Assembly (NCBI GenBank): GCA_033063855.1
Contig: CP093829.1
Coordinates: 12,162,243 to 12,226,242, forward strand
Direction: 5' to 3'
DNA: 64,000 bases
Source: Smittia aterrima
Lineage: Eukaryota; Arthropoda; Insecta; Diptera; Chironomidae
Positions 13,501 to 26,167 of the stretch are shown here, piece after piece. Both the position numbers and the translations under genes were made by a program. Positions within the stretch are counted from its first letter, which is position 1. Each line of letters opens with the position of its first letter. The notes under the pieces were generated by a model that did not search any database, was not told the origin of the DNA, and saw only the letters and a program-made list of their open reading frames with translations.

Positions 13501-14431
13501 ATTGAGAAGTTACTAGAGCAAACGGAAACGAGTGGTTTTCAATCTTCCGTTTCGCAATCCAATACCAGCATGACTGAGACCTCAAATCGAAGCCCACAAA
13601 TCAACCGTTTGTTGCATCAAGATCGAAGTCGAGAACCTCTTGACCTGACTGATCTTGGCATGAGCCTCGATAACCTTTCACCGAAATGCAATACAAGTAC
13701 AAAGGAAGTTAGTGAACGCCAGACGATGCAGAAAGATTCAGATTTCACATCTTCCATGCCAGAACTCCATGTTGTTGATTCGTCAAACAAGACGGACGAA
13801 CCGAGAAGCAGTAGAGAAACTATAAATGAAGCTAAGCCAAGCCTAAAACCAAAATTTTTAGCCGAACCTTCGAAGCCAATCGGTAAGTGAAACGAAGTTT
13901 TGATTTGGAACCATTATTTAAATTTTATTGTCAACAGTTCTACCAGTAACATCGAAGAAGGAAGTTCGTTTCGACGGTGAACCTAAAGACGCGATTCCAC
14001 GATCACGAACTCACTCAGGTCGATTAACTCGAAGTAGTGGTCGAAGACGCAAGGGAAGTCGTCAACGAAAACACTCAGCCGATCATCGAATGAGCGATCA
14101 GCTGTCGCAAACATCAAAGCACAAACACGATCATCATAGAAAATCTTCGAGAAGCAGTCGAAACTCAAACGAACCATGTACATCAGCGCAAGCGAGGATG
14201 CGAGATCATCATGATTCAGAAACCAGCAGTCTCTGTTCGACTTGCTCATCGAGCTCAAGTGAATCTGATGACTTTGCATACAAACTGCCGCAGAGGAAAA
14301 TTTATGGCGGCGTGAGAATCAGTTATGTGCCTAATGATGCGTTAGCGTGCGCTCGGAAAGAGCAGCAAAAGAAAGAATCGCCATCGCAGAACACGAACAA
14401 AAAGTTTTTGGCGCTGTTCAACTTCTTATGA
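4590..14431 (+). CDS. Prickle/espinas-family planar cell polarity protein, plus-strand copy (PET + 3 LIM, no CaaX)
   Basis: Six exons are supported by splice sites and homology: 4590-5048, 8342-8455, 8905-9033, 11219-11422, 12775-13882 and 13938-14431, encoding about 835 residues. A Gln/Pro/Ser-rich N-terminus is followed by the PET domain (about 131-234, from SDDDSGCALDDYSW to EALGRG). Then come LIM1 (about 232-293), LIM2 (297-352) and LIM3 (357-415), with their zinc-binding Cys/His intact, and a low-complexity Ser/Gln-rich tail with a basic His/Arg/Ser patch. Prickle proteins act in the core planar polarity complex with Van Gogh and Dishevelled at the proximal cell membrane. The gene has a tail-to-tail paralogue on the other strand with identical intron positions. 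Unlike that paralogue and vertebrate Prickle, it ends ALFNFL with no C-terminal CaaX cysteine. The frame stays open from the acceptor at 4573 to the ATG, so longer N-terminal isoforms are possible. Whether it corresponds to pk or esn of Drosophila cannot be decided here. Confidence 0.92.
5215..5235. repeat. Short ACG-type trinucleotide repeat
   Basis: An interrupted run of ACG units lies in the first intron of the plus prickle gene. It is too short to suggest more than a microsatellite. Confidence 0.5.
12775..13189 (+). repeat. Inverted-repeat arm A (LIM2-LIM3 exon, plus prickle copy)
   Basis: From the first base of exon 5 onward, 415 bases match the reverse complement of 16425-16839. I find only two substitutions, A versus G at 12798 and C versus T at 12921, and no indels. 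Identity stops abruptly inside the exon at 13189, and the introns upstream do not align. The arms are separated by about 3.2 kb. Confidence 0.9.
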
Positions 14432-14439
14432 TGAGATGA

Positions 14440-14445
14440 AATAAA
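14440..14445 (+). terminator. Poly(A) signal of the plus prickle gene
   Basis: AATAAA begins nine bases after the stop codon, which implies a very short 3' UTR unless further sites downstream are used. Confidence 0.5.
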
Positions 14446-14897
14446 GATTTATGAAGCCGAGGCTCAAATGAAACAAGTTAAAAGAAAGAAGTTGCGTTTC
14501 AATTATTTCCGCGAGTTCAATTACTCGTTCTTCTCCCTTTCAGCGAAAACATTGATTGTGAGAATGAGCTCAGGTGAGTTGTAGTGCAGCTGTGAATATT
14601 CAAATCATTCGGGTGCCGGAAACGATAAATTACGAGCTTCCAGGTGATTTTTAATCGCATCGATCTGCATGTGGAGACAGCGATTATGTAAACAGTTAGC
14701 TTTAAGATGAAACTCATCGGGAGGCTTCGACATTTTACAATTTTAAGATGCAACTTACAGGAAATGTTTACTTATATTGCATTAAGTTTAGTGATAGAGT
14801 AGGCAGCGCTTCCTGCAGCGCTTGAAGAATGAACTGCAATTTTTTATAAGTTCTGAAAAGGAAGCTTTGAAATTCCAAGTTTTCCATTAAAAAATCT
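14446..14897. other. Spacer between the convergent prickle genes
   Basis: Noncoding AT-rich DNA between the two 3' ends. No repeats or RNA genes were recognised. Confidence 0.5.
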
Positions 14898-14903
14898 TTT
14901 ATT
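14898..14903 (-). terminator. Poly(A) signal of the minus prickle gene
   Basis: TTTATT on the plus strand reads AATAAA on the minus strand, about 300 bases beyond the stop codon at 15198. The region between is the likely 3' UTR. Confidence 0.45.
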
Positions 14904-15197
14904 TCCACAGTTTTACAAAAGTTGATTTGATTTTTATTCTTCTTGCAATGTGAGAAAATATTTAATCAGAACATAAAGTATTTGAAATCATAAAACTTCA
15001 TAAATCATTGGAAGCATTTTTTTCTTTTGTCAAGAACATTCGATATGACGTTAAATGAAAGATATGCAAAGTTAATAAAACTGAATGGATAGCGAAATGA
15101 GTTTTGATTTTGTACGGTCGATTTAGTTTTGGCATCGTTTAGTTTCTCCGATTTTCAGTTTTTTTACATCATTTACAAGATTTTTAAACATTTTTTC

Positions 15198-18100
15198 TCA
15201 TGAAATTGTGCAGTTCTTATCGCGATCGCTGCTATCGCCTTTGTATTGTTGTTGCTGTTGCTGTTCCTTACGGAAAGCTAAGGCATCATTGGGCACGTAG
15301 TTCACTCGTACGCCTCCGTAGACTTGTCGTTGAGGTAGCTCATAAGTGAAGTCATCAGAATCGCTGGAACTAGATGAGCAAGTTGAGCAGAGGCTACGAG
15401 TTGTCTCAGTATCATCGTCATCATCATGATGTCCATCAACTACATCGGCTTTTAGTCGAGCGTGTGATGTTGACGGTTCTGCAGATGTTGAACAAGAATG
15501 TCGACTGCTTTTTGTCGAAGACTTTCGATGCTCTGGGCGATGTTGACGTGAAGATTGAGAGTTCTCTGAACTCTGCTTCTTCTGGCGAGTTCCTTTCCTG
15601 CGTCGACCACTACTTCGAGACGATTTTCCTGAGTAACTTCGTGATCTCGGCAGAGTGTCTTTATATTCGCCTTCAAATCTAACTTCCTTCTTCGACGTTG
15701 TTGGAATAACTGTTCAGAAAATGTGAAATTAATTTCAAGATATTTCAAAGGTCAAGAGAAAGCTTACAAATTGGTTGGGATGGTTCATCATGGCGCGCTG
15801 ACAGTTCAGAGATATCAGGCGTTGGCAATTCTTCATTGATAGGCGTAATCTCATCCAACTTTGATATTTCGTACACAGGAAGCTCAGGCATCGATGACGT
15901 CGTGGACGGGTCTTTGTTAAGATATTTATTGACCACAGCGGGGTTGATTGACGATTTTGTTTTTGGAGAAAGATTATCCAAACTGAGACCCAATTCTGTT
16001 AGATCGAGTGGTTCGCGACTCCGGTCCTGATATAATTTTTGAATTTGCTGAGTTTGATGCGTCATGCTGTGCGATGAAGATTTATCGTTTCGTTCTAACA
16101 ATTTCTCAATGTTTCTCTCAAGCAAAACTCGATCCAATCCCTTGCTGCAGGTTCCAGAATTTTGCGATGTCACAGAGAATTGATCGTATTCGTTTATCGT
16201 TATGACAGTCTCAGACTGCTGAGGTATTTGATAGCTCAGGTCATTGTACGTTTGACTACTGGCACCTTGTTTAGAGCCACAGTGAAGCGCTCGACGACCC
16301 ATTTTAGGCGATCTTGTTGATTGTGGTTGATTACGCATTTGAAGCGGAGAAGATTTTGGTGACGGAGGAGTTGAAGGTGCTGCAATCGACTCTTCGTTAT
16401 CAGAGCCTGTTCGGTTAGTTGAATAAGATTGTTGCATGTGAATATTTTGCTTCAATGGACGTGACGATGGAACAGAGCTATCAGTTGGTGTTGGAGGTTC
16501 ACCTTTGCTACACGCGATGGAGCAGTAAATCGATCCACGACGAGGTAAGAACGGTCTTCCCAGCAGCGAGCAACGACACGTCGAGCAAGAAAAACATTGA
16601 TCCGTTGCGTGCCAATGCTGGCCATCATGACTCATCTGACCTTGATCAACGCCGATTGGCTCACCACAATAATCACAGTACTCAGCAAACATATTGTCGA
16701 AGCATCCGAGACAGTACGGCTTGCCCTCTCTCATGATATATCGCTGACCGCCCAATTGCTTATCGCAATCGAAACATGCAAAATGCTTCATGTGCCATGC
16801 TCGACCCTCAGCTTCCGTACACTCGTCGGCCAGAATAATCTAAACGAAAATAGAATTTTTGGTTTAAATGAGTGTCAACCCTTCTCAATCAACGGACTGA
16901 TTGACGTTTGGTTAACGGTGAACTCACCTCGTCACATGCACAACAGCGTGGTTTCAATGTTTCAGCATGATGACGACCACAGTAAAGTCTTCCTTCACGA
17001 TGAAAGTAAATCAAATCCACGAGGAGTTCCTTGCAAACAAAGCAACCGAAGCACGACGGATGCCAACAAACGTTGGGACCGAATCGAGCACCGTAAACTC
17101 CAATATCGCCCATCATCATCACTTCGCCGCACTGTAAAGTTCGGGAAGAGAAAAAAGTTTAGTTTTGAGTTTGAATGACATGAAAAGAGAATCACGAAAC
17201 GAGTCGAAGCCCTCGAGCACTTTAATTAAAAAGTTTTCTTTTGTTAAAGCTCTCCGAAATAAATATTGGGTCGTCTGAAGTTCTCTCTGATTAAGATTGC
17301 GATAATCCTCGGGAGACGTTGATGTCATTAATCGTGACCGTAAGTTTTAAACAAAAAAAGAAGAAAACAAATTGGCTCGAAGGCGAACGACGCACTTCTG
17401 TCCATTTGCATTTGAATTGAGACTTCTCCCTCGTTTGATTCTTCGACCATCGCGATCTAAACAGAGGGAAATGTTACGACGAAAAGCAATTAAAAATCGA
17501 GAACAATTAATTTTATTTCATTCTTTCAGTTTTATTGTCAGTGGATTTGGAATGCGTAGGACTTTAAAAGCGATTGGGTAATTAGACTTGGGACGCTTTC
17601 CTTTGTTGACTCAAGAAACTCTCCAAAGACATTTAGAAAGTTCATAAATTCATTCTGTTCTGATTCCCTTTCGAGCACTGGCGAGGAAATTAAATTGTTC
17701 GCATCGGAACAATTCATTGCAAGGATCATAAATTTTAGAAAGTTTCTTCTCTCTTAGTGGAATGTCGCCAAGAAGAAGTCAAAGGCCTCTCGTTCGCAAG
17801 CACTGCGGCAATTTAACTTCAAATTACGCTTTTAACTTCCCTTTTTCTCGGGTTTTCTTTTGATTTATTTACGCCGAAGCCTGTGAAAGCAAATGTACCG
17901 GAATTTCCTGTCCAGAAAGATTCTCTCAACCGAATAAACCGCAGCAGTGCTTAGCTCGTCGAGAGTCACTCTCGAAGAGTGAGAAAGACAAATGAAGTTA
18001 TTAAATCACAACCAAACTAATGTCGGTCAGTCGTGCGTGAATGGTCAGTGAGGGGATGAATCTTGAGGGAATCAAATTTCTATTCTAGTTCCTTCCAAGA

Positions 18101-21100
18101 ACTCACTGCTCGATAAACCTGAACAATTCAGAAAAACCGATAATTGATGTGATTTTAATGATATTTTGACTTCAAAGCAAGTTTGGGAATAGTTTCAATT
18201 GCGCGAAGGTGTTGTTACTTAGAAGTTTGTACATTTGCTGCCGCAGTTGTGATTGCCATTAACGCCTTAGCAAACATTAATCACTTCACAGTTTTGATTT
18301 AGGTTTTCGCTATGAAAGGATTTCGAGCTGTCGCAGATTTCAGGGTGTCAAAGGTTAATTGAACAAAATTTCAAGAGTTTAGTTCAAGACTAACACTAAA
18401 TCATGATTCTCGTTTGCTTGGGGTGCGAAGCTGAGAGAAAACTTTCTTCGCACATATTTTCCGATGAAAATGACTTTTAGTTAAATGAAAGAAGGGGGAG
18501 CTGGTCCCATCGCGCCATATGTCATTTAACTTTGAAAAATTGCGTCGGAAATTTCTTGAACGTGCTTTTCTTGCCATCATTACGTCCTCATGCTTCATCT
18601 CAGTTAGCGCCTCGTGTATTTGAATTTTCCATAAGGAAATCTTTGCAAAGAAAAGTTAATTTTTCATCTTTCTCGTTCATTCATTATGCGTCTCGTAAAT
18701 AATAAACGCAGAACAAGAAACTTTCAAGCCATGAATAAATTTCGTGAATTCTCCGAGACGTGACGTTTGTGATCAAGAGAAGGGAATTCAATGTTTTTTA
18801 ATTATTTGAGGAGAAACGTGTCTGAGATGAAAAATGATTGAAAGCTTACAAATTTCCTTCTTTTTCTGTCCAAAGTTGTCGTGGAAAATTTCATTCCAAG
18901 TCATAAATTAAATGAGGGTTGGATGGAGTTGTCGCATTCAATTTTACTCGGTGATGTCAAGGAATGTTCATACATCACGAATTGGACTGAACGTCGCATC
19001 GTCAAATGTAATCAAAAGGATTTATTTGATGTAAGTGGCTCAATTTGGCTTCGAGTTACACAGGCGGAATGTTTGTTTTAGAGGCTTCCGATGCATCGGC
19101 GACATTCCTTCGTTATCCAATTAACCAAGCGACTGGCGTGGAAGAGAGAAATTGAATTACTCGCTTCGTGGAGAAGACAAGTTTCATGTCTGGCGGAGTT
19201 GAAGAAAAAGAAGCCACGATATATTTTCGTCGCCATTTCTCTCAGACTGATTTATGTCGTCGCTTATCAACCACGTCGTTTCCAACTTTTCTCTCAATTC
19301 ACAAAAATAGAACAAAAGTTTGTTTGTTTGAAGAGACAATCGTTGAACTCTGTGGATGAATCTCAGTGCTTCTGGCTTTAATAGAGTTTTCTTTAAAACG
19401 AGCAAACGAGCAACGCAAATCCCAGCCAACGATTCTCTGATAGCAAAGCATCTTAAATCCTTGAGCACTTCAGAAACATTTTCATTCTCCCCTTTACGAG
19501 AAGCAAGAACTTTGCTGCTTAAAGAAAATTTTCACGTACTTTCTGGCTTGTATGATGAAGAAACATTTATTTTGAACGAGAGACGACGAGAGCGGGCAAA
19601 GAAGAGAAATGGTTTTATTTGCAAATAACAATAATCAGGGTGTTTCGCTCCATTCTCATCGCAAAAGAGCATTATTATGTTAATCCGGATGGGAGGTAAA
19701 CGACGTTCGCGAACATATTTTCTCGATTGCGCTTTTACTTTCCTTTTTCTTGGGGAAGTTTACTGTCGTTAGAACCATTTGAGATAATCTGCTTCGACTT
19801 TCATTTCGTTTGTGATTGTGAGAGCAACAAGATTTATGACTTACCCCCTCGCACTGCTGGTTAGCTTGAAGCTGCTTCACTGAACCTCTTCCGAGAGCTT
19901 CTCGCTTCCTCTGCGCGGAGAACAATCGAAGTTCTTTACGCTCCTCATCAGAAAGCGAATGGCAATAGCGAACCTGAGGAGACAGAGACGGAGAATTTGT
20001 AATTGAAAATCAAAGCATGAATTTTTCATTCAGAGAAAAAGATTTAAAACTCTTTGATCGACGCCGAGGCAATAAAATTGCTCTGATTTCATGTGAAATT
20101 CGTCCATTTATATTTCATACGGGATAATGTTATTATTTCCTCTATGTTTCACCATGGAACGTGACGTGAAATTGTGATGGATTTTTCGGGGATGGCAAAT
20201 GGAAAGTTTTCAATTTCGACAGACATAAATTAACCCAAGGAATTCGACAGAAACTTTTTCATTATTTTTTTTTGTCCTGAATCGACCTACCTCGTTGTCA
20301 TGCGGCGGTAATTGCTGGAGGAGTTGCTTCACTCGATATCGTTCACCCACGCTATTCACGTACGGAACTTTGTCCTCTGGGATCGCTGAGAAATATAAAT
20401 GAACCTGAAAATTGAAAGAAGTCGAGGTTCATTAAATTGAATTAGAACATTTCCGTTGAAAAGCGCATTACTTTTCCTTTTGTTTTCGCATCGTAAAGAA
20501 CAAAGTTAATCGTTGCTATGCTCGAAAGGTGTTCATTAACCCGAAGAATATAATTGTTAATGTTCCAGCTTATTTACATTTTCCTCTCTTTCACAACCCC
20601 GAATAAAAAAGATTTTCACTAAATACAAATTGCAGAAGGAAAACACAATAACAACAACAGCGATTCCATTAAATAAATCGTAATGATAATGATAACAATA
20701 ATACAGCGAATAAAATCAAGTTTTTATTGCGTGTTAAAAAATATTAACATAAGTCGAATTCTGAATTCGTTCTCGTGAAAATGTTCTTTTGAAAGATTTT
20801 CCTTTTGCGGGTGGAAATTCTTTCGTTGACTGCATAAATTCTCGAACCTTTTGCTTTTCGAAACTAATTTATTCTTTCGATGTGCCCACTAGAGTTGAAA
20901 CTTCTTTTCTCGAGTTGATTATGCACGCGATGGCGCTGATATTGGATTTTCCTTTTCGTGAAAACTGATCGTAACTTCACCTCCCCGAGTGTTTACTTCC
21001 ACATTTCGTTGGTATCTTCGCGTATTTATGACTCTTAATGGATTTTTCTTATGGTTTTAATTACCCTTAATGCATTATTTGCCTATTTCTCCTCACTTGT

Positions 21101-22627
21101 TTATATGTTTTATGATATCTTGACTACAAAGTCGTCGCAGTAAATCAACATGTTAATAAAATTGTAGTCGGAGAAGCGACAGAAGTAAAATTTCTTTATT
21201 TTTACAGAAGTAGATGGGGTGGATCATAAATTACGACACGTCGAGAAAAACTTGAAGAGTTGAATGAAAATTATTGAAGTTTTTGAAACCCTTTCTATCT
21301 ATTTGAAGGAATAAAGAAAAGTCCCGAAACAATTTCAACGAGAATGTTGCAAGATACAAACGTAATTGTGATAATTGCTGATTATTTAACGACTCAACTA
21401 CGGGGAAGAAGCTTTCGCTTGCTTCATGGATGTAAATTTTCATTGGAACATACATTTATCCCTTCATGCAAGCAGAAACCTTTCATGAACCGTTAATTCC
21501 TGAAACGTTGAAGTGGAAATTACTTTCCGACATTAAAGCAGACGTAGGAACTTCTGTCGCCTATGCAGAGATTCGAGCGACGCTCAGCAGAGTTAACCAA
21601 AGCAGAGAAGTCTCATGAAACCTCTGATGATTACGGAATTGCCATTTTATGTTTACTTAGTATCGGCAGAGGAATCGTCGAGAGATGCGTTGATGTGGAT
21701 GTGGTTTTCGGGTGAGCAATGGAATGTGAAACGTTTGGGGAAAAGCGAAGCTGACTAAGCAGCAAGAGCAAGAATTAAAATTATGCCTTGAAGGTATTTT
21801 ATGTATCACTTTCGGTTTGTTTTCTCTCCCGCTCGTCTCTTTATGAGACTTTTATCTTTGCGTTATTCAACTGCCGCAAAATACGGGTTTTGTTAGGTTT
21901 TCCGATTATTTTATCTCCCACTCCTCCCACAATAGCGTAAACTCTAGTCTCATCTCATCCCTTGGAAATCTAATAAATTGTTTATGTGTGACTTTCGATG
22001 GATAATAATAATGCCGAGCGCAAACAAAAGTCTACGTCTGCACAAAAAAGCGATGCTGTCGATGGCGTTAACTGCTTGTTTTATGAGCGCATTATAATCG
22101 CATTTACAGCTGCAGTTTACGATGTTTTCATAGCTTTGCTGATCGGAATTCAAAGTCCAACATAAAACTCGAAAATTTTACTGATTCAACCAACAGTTGA
22201 TTTGATTAAAATAATTAATTTATACGAGAACTCTTACCTGTTCGGGTCGAAGTCCTGATGGAATCCAAGTATATTCTTCAAGTGCGCAGCCACTGTCATC
22301 ATCTGACTGCGATTGACGCTGATTCTCCAAATGATATCCGCCGATTATCGCTGGATGACCATGAAATTGGCTTGGGTGAAAGTTTTGGGGGAGAGTTTGA
22401 TGCGTTGCTGCGACTGACGGTTGCGTCACTTGATGCTGATAAGGTAAAGTTTGTGTTTTTGGCAAGACAGTCTTTGGACTGCTCATCGTTGGATGCTTAA
22501 GTTGTTGTGAGTAATTTGATGGGCCAGGAAGGTTTGGATTTGCTTGCACTTGTCGATGATGTGATGGAGACTGAGAAGTCGTTGCAAAGTCATTAAAACT
22601 GGATGGATATTGCGGATAAGCTGACAT
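15198..22627 (-). CDS. Prickle/espinas-family planar cell polarity protein, minus-strand copy (PET + 3 LIM + CaaX)
   Basis: Six exons in transcript order (22627-22238, 20404-20291, 19973-19845, 17131-16928, 16839-15768, 15709-15198) encode about 806 residues from the common ATG. The PET domain (about 107-211) and LIM1 (209-270), LIM2 (274-329) and LIM3 (334-392) are intact. The tail is Ser/Thr-rich with a basic patch, a Ser/Asp cluster and a glutamine run. The last four residues are CTIS (Cys803), a CaaX box expected to be farnesylated, as known for Prickle proteins. All intron positions and phases equal those of the plus copy. Intron 4 is only 88 bp here, against 1352 bp in the plus copy. 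The frame is open upstream of the ATG to an acceptor at 22648, with a phase that accepts a donor leaving two bases. Three candidate alternative first exons lie further upstream on the minus strand. Retention of the prenylation motif suggests this copy keeps the ancestral membrane-linked role. Confidence 0.92.
16425..16839 (-). repeat. Inverted-repeat arm B (LIM2-LIM3 exon, minus prickle copy)
   Basis: Reverse complement of 12775-13189, with two mismatches found by eye over 415 bases. It begins exactly at the exon 5 splice acceptor and ends within the exon just after the LIM3 domain and a short linker. Confidence 0.9.
18876..18980 (+). repeat. Copy 1 of a short dispersed element, in intron 3 of the minus prickle gene
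   Basis: A block around 18899-18926 is nearly identical to 35361-35388, and a second block (18951-18975) resembles 35405-35431. In this copy the plus strand is open from an acceptor-like CAAAG at 18875 to a GTAAGT donor at 19028, opposite to the host gene. The encoded peptide is not recognised. Protein-like frames continue to about 19359 but need one frame change and contain one TGA. Confidence 0.45.
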
Positions 22628-24061
22628 TGAAAACAAACGTCCAACAGGCCTGGAAGGAAGATTGAAAGAGTCGATTAAAAAATGTGAATGAAGCAGCAAA
22701 GAAAATAATTTCGACGACGATTTGTTTGCGGTTAAAGCAAAGATCTCACGGTGCGTGAAAAGTTATGAAGCTTCATGTCATTGCCAGTGCATTCGACCAC
22801 CTGTTGCCACCATACACGAATCCAAATCAACTCGTCTTCACTCTCAAGACAATGACTTCATAATTCTAAGCCGAGTAACCTCTTGATCCACCATCATGTG
22901 GAAACATTTAATCGAACAAAACTGGTCTGGAGTTTGAAAGAAATCTTCAATTTTCTTACGTCTCGTTCACAATTGAAAATTAATTCTTTCTTCTCTGTTT
23001 GAAATAAAAACTATTCTATCGAAGTGAATGAAGAGGAAATCAAGCGTAACCGCATGGCCCTCGTATGTGTGAGCTCATTGAAAAGTCCCCTACGGTCACA
23101 CCACAACCGAAAATTGGACGAGACAGGATATCAAGTCAGGTAGAAGTTCCCTTTCATGCACTTGCCCTATCTCTTACTCACTTGATGAAAGGGAATCTTT
23201 AATACGCTTCTTCGAGCTTGACAAATTTAATGTCGGGAATATAAGAGAATCAAAGACGATCCGCCGCGACTTATGCGTCTAATGCTCTTTCAACGGCTTT
23301 AATCCCTTAAAGGGAATCAATTTTTCCGTTCTCGACGTTTATTCGGATCAAACGATGCGTGTTCAGGTAGAGTTGAAATATTTAATTTGAGAAAAAAAAA
23401 CAAAAGATTACACAATTTAAGTTCTTTCGGAGGCTGTTTATGTCATCGGCCTTTAAAGATTGATGATTCAACTTCGAGTAACCGTTGATCAACCTTTCCA
23501 GTTTAAGATTATCGTGAACAATAAAGTCGAACGATGCATTGGCGAATGAATCTCAAGTCGCTAATTAACACATTAAGACAACCGGTTTTAAAATTTTTTA
23601 ATGCTCAGCGATTAAACTAGTCAAGCAGATGAGCAAAAACAGTTTTATCTCTTCCAAATAATTCAAGATTCAAGTTCCAATGTCGAATGGTTTGTTTCGA
23701 AATGAAGCGACATCAAAATCAATGAAATTAAATGCAAACTGCTTGTAACATTTGCTCAGAACGATAATGAAACGTTGCTTGAATGGATGAACTTGCTGTG
23801 AATTCCAACGCTCGCACGAAGAACATTTCTTTACGACCGTTTAATGTTTCTTTGGGATTGCGTGTAATAATTGTAATACGAACCAGCGAAATGTGTGCAC
23901 AATGTGAATGCTCGAAGAATTCTTATTTGGATCAGTTGGATGGAAAGACTCGCTGATTATTCAGGTTTCTTTGCATTTATGCGATGTCGTTTGGATGCGT
24001 CAGGGAAATTTAAAGACATGAGCAATTGAGCATTCTCCTTCAATTATGAGTCGTAACTTAC

Positions 24062-24279
24062 GTTTCTTTCGTTGCTAGTTCAGCTTCATTGACACTTTTC
24101 TCTCGGATTGAATTGAAAGAAATATTATTTGCGTCATCGTTCAAAAAATTCGCCGCTCGACCATAAATTTGACGATAATATTTCTGATGATCGCAAAGCA
24201 GAAAGCGAACCTTCGACCACTGTTTACACGACAGCAACTTTGCAGTTTTTGGCTTCGAATCACTTCGCGTTATAATCAT
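24062..24279 (-). CDS. Candidate alternative first coding exon of the minus prickle gene (weak)
   Basis: An open segment of 72 codons starts with ATG at 24279 and ends at a GTAAGT donor, leaving two bases. These fit the phase of the acceptor at 22648, giving an in-frame join through PVGRLFS to the common start MSAYPQ. The peptide starts MIITRSDSKPK and is basic then acidic, with no recognised domain. Frames that stop inside GTAAG always leave two bases, so the phase match alone is modest evidence. It may be a chance frame. Confidence 0.3.
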
Positions 24280-26167
24280 GTCGTTAGCTCGAGTTACGAT
24301 CGGATTTCGAGAATTAATTTAACAACTTTTTCAGCTTAACGTTTCGTCGAGAGATTTTATCGCTTTAAGTCTTATCCGATCGCAGCTCAATGCAGCTCTC
24401 GTTGCACAAATTGATGAATCTCATTGCGCTTATTCGGCTTTATGTCTGACAAACGATCTCATTAACCGCTAAATGAGATTGGAAAAAATATTCCATCGAG
24501 TCGCATCGTTAATTAATTCACAAGAATTTTGTTTATAAAAAAACTTTACATTCCAAACAAAAACTTGTCGACGACATTTTTAATACTTTTTGAATACCTT
24601 AAAATTACTTTTTTTTTCTCTTCTAACCAACGAAGCTTCCACTAGCGACAAAACATTTTACGAGAACCGACACGCTAATCAAAAAAAATGTTAAATCAAA
24701 TTTTCCACACTTCGAAGCTTAAGCTGCTGTAAAATTGAGCTGTCCACTGTGGCTCAGAGATAAACATTTATTCCATCGTTTGTGGTCTTTTCTCTAAACA
24801 TAAATCAAAAACTTTTCCCCTGTCGTTCGATTAAGCCGCAACTTAATTGTTCACACTCTTCGAACGTTGATTGAAATTAGCAGAAATCAAATTGTTTGAT
24901 TAGCGTTGGAAGCTTCATTATCGAAATTGTTTCAGGGCCAGAGAAGATTTCCGTTCGCTGAGTTGAATTTCTCTGTAATTCTCGAAATTGATTTATAACT
25001 TTTTTTTACGATTATACAAATGAATTTTCCTCGACTCGTAAAAGGGATTTCATTTCGTTTTATTGCGTCTCGAATTAAAATCTATTCACTCGATGAAAGT
25101 TAAACAAATATTCGAGCATTTTTATTGCGAAAGGCTTCATGTCTTTAAATCCCCTTTCATTTAACGTTTGTTTGATGGCTCGACACAAAGGAATTCAATT
25201 AGTTTACATAATTAATTGTTCTGCGCGTCAAAGGTCTTGATCAGATCGTGTTCGTTTTGCAACTGTGTCGAGTTAATTACATTCATGACTTCAACACTTG
25301 CTTCCTTCTTCGGCTCTCCCGTGTGTTTGTGATATTTTTCACCTGTGTGATTGAAATTGTGCAACGTAGCAATATTCAAATATCGACAATTTAATAAAGA
25401 AAAATCGTAAAATTATCGGATCGTTTGATTACTCTTTTGAGAAAACATTTTTAATTAAAAATCTGTATCAAGCTAAAGCATTAAAATAACAAAATGTTAA
25501 ATGCCATTTATGAGTTTTTTTGTTGTTGTATTGGTTGTGTGTAGCAATACGATCAACGACTTGATCATACTCGAATTCATCATGGATCGTTCGAATTTTT
25601 AAAGAAGAAATCTTCCTGGCACTGTTCTTGCACTTCACTAAACTTTTCAATAAACTCACCATCACCGGAATGAAATAAATTTATCCAACAGAAGTTGCAA
25701 ATTACCTGCAAGAAGAGGAGAAATCTTTCGTCAGTCGCTAATTGTTTTGTCGTCGAATCAACAGAAAAAAAGATTCCAAAGAGCAAAGAAACCTTCCGAA
25801 ACCTTTTCTCGGAATGAATGGCCCGAGAGAAAAAATAAGTGGCATTCCCATAAGATTCCTTACACGATGTTACAATCTCTCGAAACAAATCGCCAGAGGT
25901 GGTCGTCTTAGGCAATCTTTTATTTTATTACGTCCTAATGATTATTCGGTTCGATTTATTTATTGTTCTGCCTTCTGTACAATCTGATCTCAAGTTTCCT
26001 CTCGAGAATTCCTTATCAGGTGCACAGAACTAAAGCTGAGCTCATCAGTTTGAAATAAAATCCTCTTCTATTCGGTGTGTCTCGCAATGATCACAAATTT
26101 ATTACGAAAGTCTCGAGAAAGAAATTTCTATGAATATTTAAATTGAAAAATAATTTATTGACTCTAA

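Noticed and set aside
25580..25703. Minus-strand segment beginning at CTTGCAG with a CNFC motif, thought of as a ZAD or zinc-finger exon
   Set aside because: Only one Cys pair is present, no upstream exon or start is seen, and two frames are equally open.
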